A stretch of 64,000 nt of DNA from Candidatus Nitrosotalea sp. TS. GTDB lineage: Archaea; Thermoproteota; Nitrososphaeria; Nitrososphaerales; Nitrosopumilaceae. A program made the position numbers and the translations under genes. The stretch is from positions 91,225 to 155,224 of the forward strand of contig NZ_RCMB01000009.1 of the NCBI RefSeq assembly GCF_011319465.1, given 5' to 3'. Of the stretch, positions 19,412-29,244 are shown in pieces. Position 1 is the first letter of the stretch; the number at the start of each line of letters is the position of its first letter. The notes under the pieces were generated by a model. The model ran no database searches and was not told the DNA's origin. It saw nothing but the letters and a program-made list of their open reading frames with translations.

Positions 19412-19432
19412 TATATATGGGCTTTATATATA
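19412..19432 (-). promoter_or_regulatory. tbp promoter with two TATA-like boxes
   Basis: Read towards tbp, TATATATAA is centred about 26 bases before the ATG, the expected distance for leaderless initiation. A second copy, ATATATAA, follows at about 13 bases before the ATG, too close to drive the same start. The second box could let TBP bind its own start region and repress it; that is inference. Confidence 0.6.
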
Positions 19433-19494
19433 CTCTGTATCGTTTCATGCAGATGTTCTTTATGTCAAATTTATCAGATCTCTTTTAGATTATT

Positions 19495-19559
19495 GGCAGC
19501 TCAGACAAATGCCTTTACATCATTCATTTCAGCCATAACTCTGATTCCTCATTGCAGCC
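19495..19559 (-). ncRNA. C/D box small guide RNA
   Basis: Read on the minus strand: C box ATGAGGA, a 13-base guide, D' box CTGA, 5 bases, C' box ATGATGT, a 12-base guide, then D box CTGA. Flanking GGCTGC and GCTGCC pair in five of six positions as a terminal stem. These box spacings are those of archaeal 2'-O-methylation guides. A TTTTAAAAT box lies about 25 bases upstream. The D guide is AAAGGCATTTGT and the D' guide is ATCAGAGTTATGG. The targets, probably rRNA or tRNA, were not determined. Confidence 0.75.
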
Positions 19560-19687
19560 AAATCAAGATAGTTAACTGATTATTTTAAAATTGGTTTCAC
19601 GGTTTAAACGAGTGTTGCAAAGTAAATGATTCACTAAAACAAGTTTTCTTTTAGAATACACAACAAAAGTTAATTGAGTTAAATTGA

Positions 19688-19761
19688 TGGGCCCAAAGGG
19701 CTTCGATCCCTTGGCTCACCGGTTATGAGCCGGTTACTCTACCAAGCTGAGTTATGGGCCC
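19688..19761 (-). tRNA. tRNA with CAU anticodon (elongator Met or Ile2)
   Basis: Full cloverleaf: acceptor GGGCCCA/TGGGCCC, D arm ACTC/GAGT, anticodon stem ACCGG/CCGGT with loop CTCATAA, T stem AAGGG/CCCTT, discriminator A. No intron and no encoded CCA. The anticodon stem lacks the three GC pairs of initiators and position 1:72 is G:C, so it is an elongator Met or agmatidine-type Ile2 tRNA. The T loop begins with A instead of T, which is unusual for an elongator. Confidence 0.92.
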
Positions 19762-19803
19762 AACGACAGAACAATTTGATATGTGATATAAAATGGTATA
19801 GAG

Positions 19804-20442
19804 TTAACAGTATGCTTGATGGCAGCTGTCCAGTAAGAGATTCTGAGCTTCCATTGATTTGCCGGCAGTTTGAACTAGATCATCTTCCTTGGATGCTGGT
19901 GTGTTTTCGAGTACTTTTCTCCACAGTGCAGCGTGTCTAATATCAGCCTCAGTGTGAAGTCTAAAGTATTCGATTGCATCATCGTCTGCGATACCATAGA
20001 ATTTCCTCAAACCATCAATCTTTGAGAGACTGATCTTTGGAATTTCTTGCTCTAGAGCATACATTGCGGCTGCACCTTCTTCAAAGGAAGTCATCAATGC
20101 AGACATGTTAGATATTGCCTGTCTTGTTTTATCAAGACCGGCATAATTTTGCATTTCTTCACGTGAGACACCCAAGGAGCCTGCAAATTTTGTCCAAGGT
20201 TCAATATGCTCATATTCTTCATTTTGGTTTGCTGAGATTTTTCCTCGTAGATCAGACGGGCTATTTTCCATTATTGCACCAACAAAAGAAGGAACTGATT
20301 TTACTAACTGAAAGTATTCTTTGGAATAACCACTAAGAGATTCAAGCGATAATTGTCCCTCATTCCACATCACATAGAATTTGTGTTTTAGGAGACTTTG
20401 TTCTTCAATGATTTTATCAATTCTTTGAATAAGCGTGCTCAT
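19804..20442 (-). CDS. CADD-like heme-oxygenase-fold diiron protein (TenA/PqqC superfamily)
   Basis: All-helical protein of about 212 residues. It has the metal-ligand pattern of heme-oxygenase-like diiron oxidases: EEYEHIEPW in the middle, FEEGAAAMYALEQEIP, then HTEADIRHAALW (H-x3-D-x3-H) near the end. CADD-type relatives make para-aminobenzoate for folate, using their own tyrosine; thaumarchaea have related genes. The start is placed at MSTLIQRI, five residues into the longest frame. The fold is well supported; the pABA role is inference. Confidence 0.65.
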   Translation of the reverse strand: MSTLIQRIDKIIEEQSLLKHKFYVMWNEGQLSLESLSGYSKEYFQLVKSVPSFVGAIMENSPSDLRGKISANQNEEYEHIEPWTKFAGSLGVSREEMQNYAGLDKTRQAISNMSALMTSFEEGAAAMYALEQEIPKISLSKIDGLRKFYGIADDDAIEYFRLHTEADIRHAALWRKVLENTPASKEDDLVQTAGKSMEAQNLLLDSCHQAYC

Positions 20443-20526
20443 GCGATTTATCAAAATTCAGTACTAAAAAAATCTTTTGAATGACTCCAAAAGGATTTTA
20501 TGGATAAGAAACAGGATTCAGGTCGG

Positions 20527-20617
20527 GCTCCAGTGGTGTAGACCGGTCAAGCATGGGGGACTTTCAATCCTCCGACCCGGGTTCAAATTCTATTTGATGA
20601 AAATCCCGGCTGGAGCA
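20527..20617 (+). tRNA. tRNA-Glu (UUC) with a 16-nt intron in the T loop
   Basis: Acceptor GCTCCAG/CTGGAGC with discriminator A, D arm GTGT/GCAT, anticodon stem GGGGA/TCCTC with loop CTTTCAA (anticodon TTC), and T stem CCGGG/CCCGG. The T loop is interrupted: after TTCAAAT come 16 extra bases ending GATGAAAAT before CCCGG. Removing them gives a normal TTCAAAT loop and a 75-nt tRNA. CAAAT and ATTTG within the insert can pair, as in a bulge-helix-bulge splice site. The splice point is ambiguous over five positions. Confidence 0.85.
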
Positions 20618-20670
20618 CCTACAAAAGCATTAATATTCTTACCATTCCCTACGCACGCTAGTGCAATTTT

Positions 20671-21522
20671 TTGGATAGAAAAAACTTTGAGATCAATCCT
20701 TTAATCAAAGACTACAAAAACTATATTGATTCAATAAATCAAGCACTTAAAAAAGAACTGGAACTTTATTCCGCTTCAGAATTTTTCGAACCCCTGCAAT
20801 ATGCACTTGAGGGAGGAAAAAGAATAAGACCGATCATTCTTGTCTTGGCTGCTGAAAGTGTTGGCAAGTGTAACGAACATGCTTTCATTGCAGCTTGCGC
20901 AGTTGAACTATTACACACCGAGTCTGTAATTCACGACGATATAATCGATAATGAGATTCTAAGAAGGCGAAAGGATCCATTTCACATCAAGTATGGATAT
21001 AACACGAGTATAATGACTGGCGATTTTGTTCTGGGATTAATCTTGAACATATCCTCACGTCTTGACAATTCACGAATAGCAAGAGAACTTGCCAACACTG
21101 CCATGATGATGAGTGATGGCGAGATGATAGAAACAAGGCTAGAGACAAGCGAGGATATCACCTTTGATGACTATCTCAAAGTAATCGAATACAAGACAGC
21201 TACCGCATTTGAGGCAGCAACAAAGATTGGCGCCATCCTAGGCGGAGGCAATGAAGAACAAATCATGGCATTTGCGGAATACGGTAAGAACATGGGAATT
21301 GCCTACCAGATTCGCGACGATTTACAGGATTGGAATAACGAAGACAAGCTATTCAATACATTGATTAAGAAAAGCTCAGACCCGCGTAATGTTTTTGATC
21401 ATATGGACATGTTGCTAACCAATTATTCAAAGAAAGCAAAGATAGCACTTCGAAAAATGGATGACGGTCCTGCAAGAAGAAGACTTGAGAGTCTGCTAGA
21501 TCTTACTATGCTTAATGTATAG
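20671..21522 (+). CDS. Polyprenyl diphosphate synthase (geranylgeranyl/farnesyl)
   Basis: Builds the prenyl chains for archaeal lipids. The first aspartate-rich motif is VIHDDIIDNEILRRR and the second is QIRDDLQDW; the GGKRIRP element near residue 50 is also present. 283 residues, slightly short for the family (usually about 320). Starts with TTG. Its 3' end overlaps the convergent nuoN by 11 bases. Chain length depends on residues before the first DDxxD and was not resolved here. Confidence 0.88.
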   Translation: MDRKNFEINPLIKDYKNYIDSINQALKKELELYSASEFFEPLQYALEGGKRIRPIILVLAAESVGKCNEHAFIAACAVELLHTESVIHDDIIDNEILRRRKDPFHIKYGYNTSIMTGDFVLGLILNISSRLDNSRIARELANTAMMMSDGEMIETRLETSEDITFDDYLKVIEYKTATAFEAATKIGAILGGGNEEQIMAFAEYGKNMGIAYQIRDDLQDWNNEDKLFNTLIKKSSDPRNVFDHMDMLLTNYSKKAKIALRKMDDGPARRRLESLLDLTMLNV

Positions 21523-23002
21523 TAGGAAGACTTGTAAGAACTGGTACAGCTGATTTTGCAAGTGCAATGAACGGACCTGGATACACTCCAATTCCAACCA
21601 TGAAGATTATTGAAAATATCATGACAGCTATTATGGATCTTGGTTCTTTCACTCTCTTTTCAGATTCGCCTTCTTCAAAGTACATCTTTCGTATTATCCA
21701 ACCATAGTATGCAAGAGATAGTGCACTGTTCAACACTCCTGCGACAGCCAAGTATGGTGCCCATGGTATTGATGTACCAGCATTTATCGCAGCTCCGAAA
21801 CAACATGAGCTTACTCCAAAATCCATTGAGTGGTGGAACTCCTGCTAAAGCTAAAAGGGATATGACTAGACCAAGCGAAGTAATTGGCATTCGTTTTCCA
21901 AGTCCGCGAAGCTTGTCAATGTGAGTGACAGATAGTGTTACGGCTATTCCCTGCCACAGCTATGAACGCCGCAGCTTTCATGACAGCGTGGTTTAGAATA
22001 TGGAATAGTGCAGCTGCAATACCAATTGCAGTAAATGGAGCAATGCTCAAGCCAATCAGAATGTATCCAGCATGACCGATGCTAGAGTATGCAAGCATTC
22101 TTGAGATGCTTTTCTGCCTAATAGCTGCCAGGTTTCCCCAAGTCATAGTGACTATGGCTATTACAGCAAGGGCAAGAGACCAGTTGAAGATTAAGGGCTA
22201 TTGCACCCATTACTATTACACGTAGAGCCGCAGCAAAGCCAGCTTTTTTCGTTCCTGCTGCAAGCAATGCAGCGATTGTTGGCGGCGACCCTTCATACGT
22301 ATCTGGAAGCCACATGTGGAAAGGTACAAGACCGATTTTGAATCCAAATCCTGCTATGAACATTCCAACTGCCAGTATGGCCAAGGGTAACAGGTCTGGG
22401 CTTAGATGCGAAAATCCATTTATCACTTGTTCGATATTGGTTGAACCCGTAAGACCGTATGCTATTGATATTCCCCAGAGAATTATTCCTGAAGATAGTG
22501 CACCAAACAAAAAGTATTTGATAGCTGCTTCATTTGAGGTTGGATCCTTTTTGTGAAACCCAGCCAAGACATAAGTTGGAATGCTCATCAATTCCCAAGC
22601 AACAAATAACATTACTAGATCAGTCGAATATGCAATCAACACCATTCCTATTGACGATAATACTATCAGGGAATAGTAGACAGCTGGATTCCCTTTTCCT
22701 TTCATGTAATTGAATGAACCAACTGTTGTCATTATGCCGACTATCAACATTGCAATTGCAAAGAAAGATCCAAACATGTCGTTTGCAAGTACGTCCTTTG
22801 AGAAAATTGCTGCAGGTGTAACATGGTGTGAAATTATTTGATATACAACAAATGCAATTGCAGCAGCTAACGCACCAAATGCAATTCCGCCATAAAGTGA
22901 ATCGTTTTTCTCTTTTCTTACTACGCTAATTACTGGAATGAGTACGCCGACAGCTCCTAGCATCAGAGTTAGAATTATTGGGGTTGAGGTAAAGTCCATC
23001 AT
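21512..23002 (-). CDS. nuoN: NADH-quinone oxidoreductase subunit N (three frameshifts)
   Basis: Antiporter-like membrane subunit that pumps protons in complex I. The intact first 280 residues show the transmembrane pattern and GFGFKIGLVPFHMWLPDTYE. Indels at about 22189 (repaired LNWSLALAVIAIV), 21948 (repaired VAGIAVTLSVTHIDK) and 21797 (repaired LMLFGAAINAGTSIP) split the rest. After repair the C-terminal half, with LALAGVPPLNGFWSK, is continuous to LTSLPTIH. Last gene of the nuo operon. Confidence 0.88.
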
Positions 23003-23012
23003 ATTTTTTCAC

Positions 23013-25090
23013 CTAAATGAATAACAGTAACACTACTATCAATATGCCAGCACCAAATACATACAAGTAAGATTGAGAAATTCCTGTTTGTGTAGATTGT
23101 AATATTCTTGCACCACCAGCCATAGTTTTTTCAGGCACCAAGTTGAACCCTTCCATTACCCTCTCTTCAAAGTATCGATAGACTCCTCTTGCAAGATACA
23201 GTGGTCCTACAACAAATGTCCAGTTGATCAATGCGTCAAGATACCACCTGTTGAGGAAAAACTTGTGTATCGCGTAAAAGACAATATTTGAATTTACAAA
23301 TTTTGCAGGATCTGCAAATTTTCCGATATAGAAGATGTATCCTAGCACAAATCCAATTGCAAATGCTGAGAGAGAGGCAACTAGCGCAATTGGGTTGACA
23401 CCCTCTAGGAATCCTCCAAGTAGTTGTGAGGAGCCAGTAGCAACTGCTCCGGCTTGAGACTGGATTCCAAATGCTGACGATAGATATGCTGTGAAAATGT
23501 CATGTATTTTGTGTTCAAATGCCAAGCCCAGAACACCAACTCCAATTGTAAGAGCTGCTAGAATTCCATATGGAATCCACATTACTGGACTTGCTTCGTG
23601 AATATGTCCTTCCTTCTCCAAGTGCTCTACGTGTTTGCTCTTGTTACCAAAGAAGACCATTCCAATCATCCTAGTGGTGTAGAATGTTGTGATAGCTGCA
23701 GTTACTACTGCGATGATAAATATTGGCAAAGCCCAAGTGCTACCCGATTGATATACAGCTCCGAAGATGGCATCTTTGCTCCAGAAACCTGTTGTGATAA
23801 ACGGAGCACCCATCAATCCAAGTCCTGCAGGCCCACATGAAGATGTATGTCTTTGACATGATCCTTCTGGAGTCCTCCCATGTCGGTCATGAATCTAGAC
23901 CCAACTATATGCAATAACGATCCTGCTGCCATGAACAAGGAAGCTTTGAACATTGCATGGGAAATAAGATGGAAGAACCCTGCAGTATAACCATCAACAA
24001 ATTGCCTTGAAAGTCCAGCTATGCCAAGGGCCATCATCATGTAACCAATTTGCGAGCCTGTTGAATATGCAAGTACTTTCTTTATTTCAGTTTGAACCAT
24101 TCCTTGAGTAGCTAATAGGAATGCAGTGATTGCTCCAACCCATGCCACTACCTCGAAGAATTGATCCATGTTGATACCAACTGCAGCCAAGGCAAAGAAG
24201 AGTGGGCCTAATCTTGCTACCAAGAATACACCTGCCTTTACCATTGTAGCCGCATGAATGAGTGCAGAGACTGGAGTAGGGCCAGTCATTGCCTCAAGTA
24301 ACCATTCGTTTAGTGGGAATTGCGCTGATTTTCCTATAGCTCCTCCAAATAGCAAAATTGCAGCTGGAATCAGCAGATTTTGAGCAGACATTGCAGTTGC
24401 CCAGCTTGTGTTTGTCGCCAGTTCTTTGAATCCAAAAGTTCCTGCAAATGCAAAGATTAGAAACATTCCAGCTAACATCATGATATCTCCAACTTTTGTC
24501 ATGATGAATGCCTTAATTCCTGCTTGAGTAGGAGAATAATAGTCAAGCAAGCCAAGGACTGTACGTCCTTCTACTCCAACGTGATCCTTCTTTTTGTCCC
24601 TATACCAAAATCCTACTAGTGCGTATGATGCAAGACCTACACCCTCCCAACCAAAGAAGAGTTGCAGGAAATTATCAGATAATACAATTAGTTGCATAGA
24701 GCCAATGAAGAAAGACATCCAGAAGAAGAACCTCATGATGTCCTTGTCGCCTTTCATGTAACCCGTGCTGTATATGAAAATCAGAAATGATATCCATGCA
24801 ACTACGTTGGCCATGATTGCAGCCAGCGGGTCGGCCAAGATACCAGCTTTTAGTCCAATTGATGATATCCATGGAATTTGATTATGAATTTCTTGATTGT
24901 GTAATGCAACTGGAATGAGTGTTGCAGCTGAAACAGCACTGGCCAGAGCAAATGCTACTGCCACATATCCTGGAGATTTTTTCGAGACTTTAGCTACTGC
25001 AGGGATTATCAATGCGCCAACAAATGGCAATATCCAAATTGCCCATACGTTTAACGCGCTAGCACCAAGACCAAGAGAACTAAAATCCAT
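23013..25090 (-). CDS. nuoL: NADH-quinone oxidoreductase subunit L (frameshifted)
   Basis: Large antiporter-like subunit with the lateral helix. The N-terminal frame carries the QLFFGWEGVGLASYALVGFW signature and the KSAQFPLNEWLLEAM segment with the pumping lysine. The two halves join around 23833-23856, where two single extra bases would give GGLQKDMSKTYIFMWAAGLG then LMGAPFITTGFWSKDAI. About 690 residues when joined. Ten bases before nuoN. Confidence 0.88.
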
Positions 25091-25093
25091 GCC

Positions 25094-26655
25094 CTATACT
25101 CCCACCAGTCCTTTCATGAAAGGAATTATTTGATTGAAAAATATATCAGGGATCAATTCCAATAACAACTGTAAATCCTGCTAACATCATCATTGGGCCT
25201 GTTACATACCAGTTTGCTTCTTTAGTATTTTCAAGATGTACTGGAAGTTTTCCAAGGAAGACTCTTTTTATCATCCACAAAGAATACGCCATGGTAATGA
25301 CAGTCGCAACTAATCCAAGTCCAAATGAGATCATCCTAATTGTAGATCCCTCTTGAATTGCTGTCTGTAACGCGCCATTGAACATTGTCCATTCTGCCAT
25401 GAATCCACTCGTTGGTGGAATTCCCACTATAGTAAGTACACCAATCATTGCACAAGTTGCAGTGATGGGCATTTTTGATGCAAGTCCACCCATCTTTGTA
25501 ATGCTTCTGGTACCAACTTGAAGAATAATTGCGCCAACCATCATGAAGAGAATCACTTTGCCAATACTGTGTGACACAAACAACATTTCAGAGCCAGAAA
25601 GCCCCAAGGCCGAGGCAGAACCTATTCCAAATAGAATATACCCCATTTGACTAATACTTGAATAAGCAAAGAATTTTTTAATGTCATCTTGTACTAGCGC
25701 CATTATACCGCCGTAGATCATGGTTCCAACACCCCACAGATTCAAGAACAAAGCAAAATGAGCATACTCACCTGGTATGAGCATTATTATCAGTCTGAAG
25801 AAACCGTAAGCGCCAACACCTAGCATCGCTCCAGATGATAGTGCGTTAAGTGGAGTAGGAGCCGCTTTATACGTATGTGGTAACCACATGTGTACAACAA
25901 ATGCAGCCATCTTTACACCAAGTCCCACAATTATTGCCACAGCAGCAAGTGCCAAAAGATGATGCGGTATCGCACTTGCATGAATGTCAGCATAGTTGAA
26001 ACTGCCTGCACCAAACCCTATTGTAAGAAAACCAAGAAGTAGAATTACTGCCCCAACATGAGTCCAGAAGAAGAATAGTAGAGCAACTCTTCTTTTTGCT
26101 TCATAGCCCCAGAGTGCAATCATAAAGAATCCCTGGAATCAGCATAACCTCAAAGAAGACGTAAAATTCTATCAGATTTGTTGCAAGTACAGAGCCCAGC
26201 ATGCCCATGGCCATGACAAGAAGAAGCGCATAGTAAACGCCGATCTGATGATTCACATAACTTTTCAGCGATGATGATTCTACCATTGCAGTTGGTCCAT
26301 CACCAACTACTTGTTTTTGAGCATGCATCTTTTCTTCATATTGTGCGGTCAGCTTTGCAACCATGTATGGCTTTGAAAACAGAACCACCACTGTGGAAAT
26401 TACATAGATCATGATTGCAAATGGCGATGACAGACCATCTAATACCAGCCCAAATTCTCCAAATTGTTGTGTCCAGGTATAATGTTCTTCATAGGTACCT
26501 GCCAATGATGCTAGTGCAATTATTGCAGTGCAATAAGCCAATATTCCAAAACTAAACCATGTTGCAGCATTTGGTCCTGATTTCTTTCCAAGGTAATATG
26601 CTACTGGAGACAGTAATAGTGGCAGAAAGATTGCCTGAAGTAGAACAAACTGCAT
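25094..26655 (-). CDS. nuoM: NADH-quinone oxidoreductase subunit M (two frameshifts)
   Basis: Antiporter-like subunit of complex I. It starts MQFVLLQAIFLPLLLSPVA and has FFEVMLIPG at the point where one extra G (about 26131) breaks the frame; repaired, it reads LIPGFFMIALWGYEAKRR. A second extra C at about 25148 removes the last 16 residues; repaired, the end is DPDIFFNQIIPFMKGLVGV, stopping at 25094, four bases before nuoL. The start overlaps the stop of nuoK. Confidence 0.88.
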
Positions 26656-26960
26656 TATCCTTTCAAGCTCCTAAAGTCTTCGATATCAATATTCTTGTAC
26701 ATTCTATATGCCACAATAACTAGTGCAAGTCCGACTGCAACTTCAGCCGCTGCAATTGCTATGGAAAAGAGTGCCAGAGTTTGGCCTTGGCTGTTTGGAA
26801 TGAATCTTGCAAATGCTACCAAATTCAGATTTGCAGAGTTGATTATCATTTCTACTCCAAATAACATTCGGATTGCATTTCGCTTCACTGCCATTCCATA
26901 AATTCCAATGGCCAAAAGGGCCACAGAAACTAGAACAAAGTCAATTAACCCGTTGGTCAT
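26655..26960 (-). CDS. nuoK: NADH-quinone oxidoreductase subunit K
   Basis: Three-helix membrane subunit, 101 residues. MLFGVEMIINSANLNLVAF contains the conserved glutamate of the E-channel, and the second conserved glutamate is in AAAEVAVGLALV. Overlaps nuoJ by 20 bases and abuts nuoM (shared stop/start). Confidence 0.95.
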   Translation of the reverse strand: MTNGLIDFVLVSVALLAIGIYGMAVKRNAIRMLFGVEMIINSANLNLVAFARFIPNSQGQTLALFSIAIAAAEVAVGLALVIVAYRMYKNIDIEDFRSLKG

Positions 26961-27453
26961 TTGTTATATCCTCCCTTCTTGCCAAAGTCAAAGCACCAAC
27001 AACTGATGCAGCCAAAACCAGCGCCATAACTATGAGTGCTGGCGAATAATATGTAAGAAAGTCTTGACCTATTTGCTTGTAATCTACTGATGGAGAGTTT
27101 GTTTCCATCGATTTCATACCAGAGCCAATAATTATCATACCAATACCTAACATCAACGCAAGCATGAGTCCAATTCCTGCGTATCTTCTTCGCTTGTCCT
27201 CAATCTTGTTGAATATCAATTCGCGTCTTACTAACATCACAGTGAACAAAATTAGTACTGCAACAGAGCCTACGTAAACAGAGAGTTGAAACATTGCTAC
27301 AAAAGGCGCATCAAGCAGCAAGAAAAATCCAGCTATGCCAGACAATGTTATCATGAGTGCTATAGAACCATAAATCAGTGAGCGAATCTCAAGTGCTACA
27401 ATAGCACTGCCAATTGTTAAAACAGAGAGAGCAAGAAATACAGCATCAACCAT
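26941..27453 (-). CDS. nuoJ: NADH-quinone oxidoreductase subunit J
   Basis: Membrane subunit with five predicted helices, including SIALMITLSGIAGFFLLLDA and the glycine/valine-rich YVGSVAVLILFTVMLV typical of NuoJ. The start is placed at the ATG of ATGGTTGA, overlapping the nuoI stop, rather than six codons upstream. Ends with a charged cytoplasmic tail. Confidence 0.92.
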   Translation of the reverse strand: MVDAVFLALSVLTIGSAIVALEIRSLIYGSIALMITLSGIAGFFLLLDAPFVAMFQLSVYVGSVAVLILFTVMLVRRELIFNKIEDKRRRYAGIGLMLALMLGIGMIIIGSGMKSMETNSPSVDYKQIGQDFLTYYSPALIVMALVLAASVVGALTLARREDITNDQRVN

Positions 27454-27943
27454 GTGTTGCACCCCTGTCATCTATTTTTATTTCCACATCCTGTGAGATC
27501 TTCGGCTTGATTGCAAGCTGGGCAGGGGTGTAAATCAAGGCAGACTTGGTAAAGGAAGAAAGCTCGTAATCGTTTGTCATGTATAATGCATAGAACGGAC
27601 ATGCATCAACACATAGGCCACAGAATACGCATTTGCCATAATCTATCTGTGGCATTATTGCCTTTTTGTTTTGTTTCCATGTCTCATTTACCTTGACCAT
27701 ACCAATGGCCTCTGCGATTCCTTCACATGCCACGGCACAAAGCTGACAACCGGTACAGTGTTCGTGGTACAGTATGTGCCTACCTCGCAGCCCGGCTATT
27801 CCTACTCCAGTCTCGGGATTAAATTGAAAACCGTCACCTACAAATTTTAGCTTCTGCTCAGGATAGCGTAGCGTAAATCTCCTAATTGCAAGGTGTTTTA
27901 CACCTGAATTTAGTGCTCTTATAATTCCGCCAGCAGTACTCAT
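27446..27943 (-). CDS. nuoI: NADH-quinone oxidoreductase subunit I (2 x 4Fe-4S)
   Basis: Carries the two tetranuclear clusters (N6a, N6b). Both cysteine sets are visible: CTGCQLCAVAC and CVFCGLCVDACP. 165 residues. Its start overlaps the nuoH stop by four bases. The C-terminal tail beyond the second cluster has no further cysteine. Confidence 0.95.
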   Translation of the reverse strand: MSTAGGIIRALNSGVKHLAIRRFTLRYPEQKLKFVGDGFQFNPETGVGIAGLRGRHILYHEHCTGCQLCAVACEGIAEAIGMVKVNETWKQNKKAIMPQIDYGKCVFCGLCVDACPFYALYMTNDYELSSFTKSALIYTPAQLAIKPKISQDVEIKIDDRGATHG

Positions 27944-29244
27944 TGAATCAATCCTCCGGGCCCCAAGACACCTGCGTATAACAATCCAAGAGCTATAAAG
28001 ATGTTAATGAAGGCAAGACCGATCAATTTGTACCAACCAGTATGCAGCAACATGTCTATCCTAATTCTTGGAAATACACCACGTGGCAATAGAATCATAA
28101 GAATTACTCCAACAGTTTTTATTACAAACCACAAGGTTCCGTTGAGCATCTCTTGATCAAAGAGAGGAAGACCTGCTATCTTTGCCGTTATTGGTCCTAT
28201 AGTGATTCCTTGAGTCACTATATCTGCTGGAAATTGTGGCCAAACCGAAGGTCCATTCCATCCACCAAGGAATAAGACGGTAAACAGTCCGGCAAACGCA
28301 TATAGCTTCAGGTAGGTTCCAAGCTGAATAAGTCCATACATCATGCCTGAGAATTCAGTTAACCATCCTGCTACTATCTCACTTTCTGCTTCTGGAAGAT
28401 CAAATGGCACTCTTTCAAGCTCAGCAATTATGCAAATGAAGAAGACAATAGCACTGATTGGTGCAAAGATAATCCACCAGAAATGTTGCTGAGACTCGAC
28501 AATTTGTGTAAGATTAAGCGTTCCTGTTAGAATGACAATGCTGAGCAAAGAAAGAATCAACGGGATTTCAAATGCAATCATTTGGTGCAGCGCTCTGAGG
28601 CCACCAATGAACGTCCACTTGTTATTTGCAGCCCAAGCGGTAAGAACTGTGATTATTGGAAAGAATCCAATTGTAGCAAAAACTGCAAGCAATCCAACAT
28701 TTGGATTTGCAACAACCCATCCACCAGGTGCAACTGGAATTAATGATACAAGAGCGGCTGCAGTGCCAAGAAATAGCAGTGGTCCAACCCAGAAGATTGG
28801 TTTGTCTGCCTTGGCTGGAATTATGATTTCCTTTGATATCAATTTCAGGCCGTCGCCCATCAGCTGAAGTATTCCTTCTATTTTACCGCAATAAAGAGGT
28901 CCAACCCTAAGCTGTATTTTGGCTAGGAATTTTCGCTCGACGAATATGGTAGCTGCTGCAAGAAGTGCCGCAAATCCAAATCCTGGAAACGCAATGACGT
29001 GAAAGAATGTTGTGTGAAGCAGTGTCTTGATTATAGGCAACGTACGCGAGGGATCTGCCATCCATGTCAGGGCAAGATATGGCGTCAGTAATTGATGATT
29101 AATAATTGGCATCTTGATGTAAAATAATATGATGAAGACAACTGGAAGTCCAATAAGAGAGAACAGCAGTAGAACCCAGAATATTATATCAAATAGCGAA
29201 CCAATGAATCTGCTTAGCCTAAACTGTGGTGCAATTGTTGACAT
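27940..29244 (-). CDS. nuoH: NADH-quinone oxidoreductase subunit H
   Basis: Membrane subunit at the quinone site. It has about eight helices and the conserved ERKFLAKIQLRVGP and ERVPFDLPEAESEIVAG loops. At 434 residues it is longer than bacterial NuoH (about 325-350); the extra part is an N-terminal hydrophobic extension. Directly follows nuoD without a gap. Confidence 0.94.
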   Translation of the reverse strand: MSTIAPQFRLSRFIGSLFDIIFWVLLLFSLIGLPVVFIILFYIKMPIINHQLLTPYLALTWMADPSRTLPIIKTLLHTTFFHVIAFPGFGFAALLAAATIFVERKFLAKIQLRVGPLYCGKIEGILQLMGDGLKLISKEIIIPAKADKPIFWVGPLLFLGTAAALVSLIPVAPGGWVVANPNVGLLAVFATIGFFPIITVLTAWAANNKWTFIGGLRALHQMIAFEIPLILSLLSIVILTGTLNLTQIVESQQHFWWIIFAPISAIVFFICIIAELERVPFDLPEAESEIVAGWLTEFSGMMYGLIQLGTYLKLYAFAGLFTVLFLGGWNGPSVWPQFPADIVTQGITIGPITAKIAGLPLFDQEMLNGTLWFVIKTVGVILMILLPRGVFPRIRIDMLLHTGWYKLIGLAFINIFIALGLLYAGVLGPGGLIQ

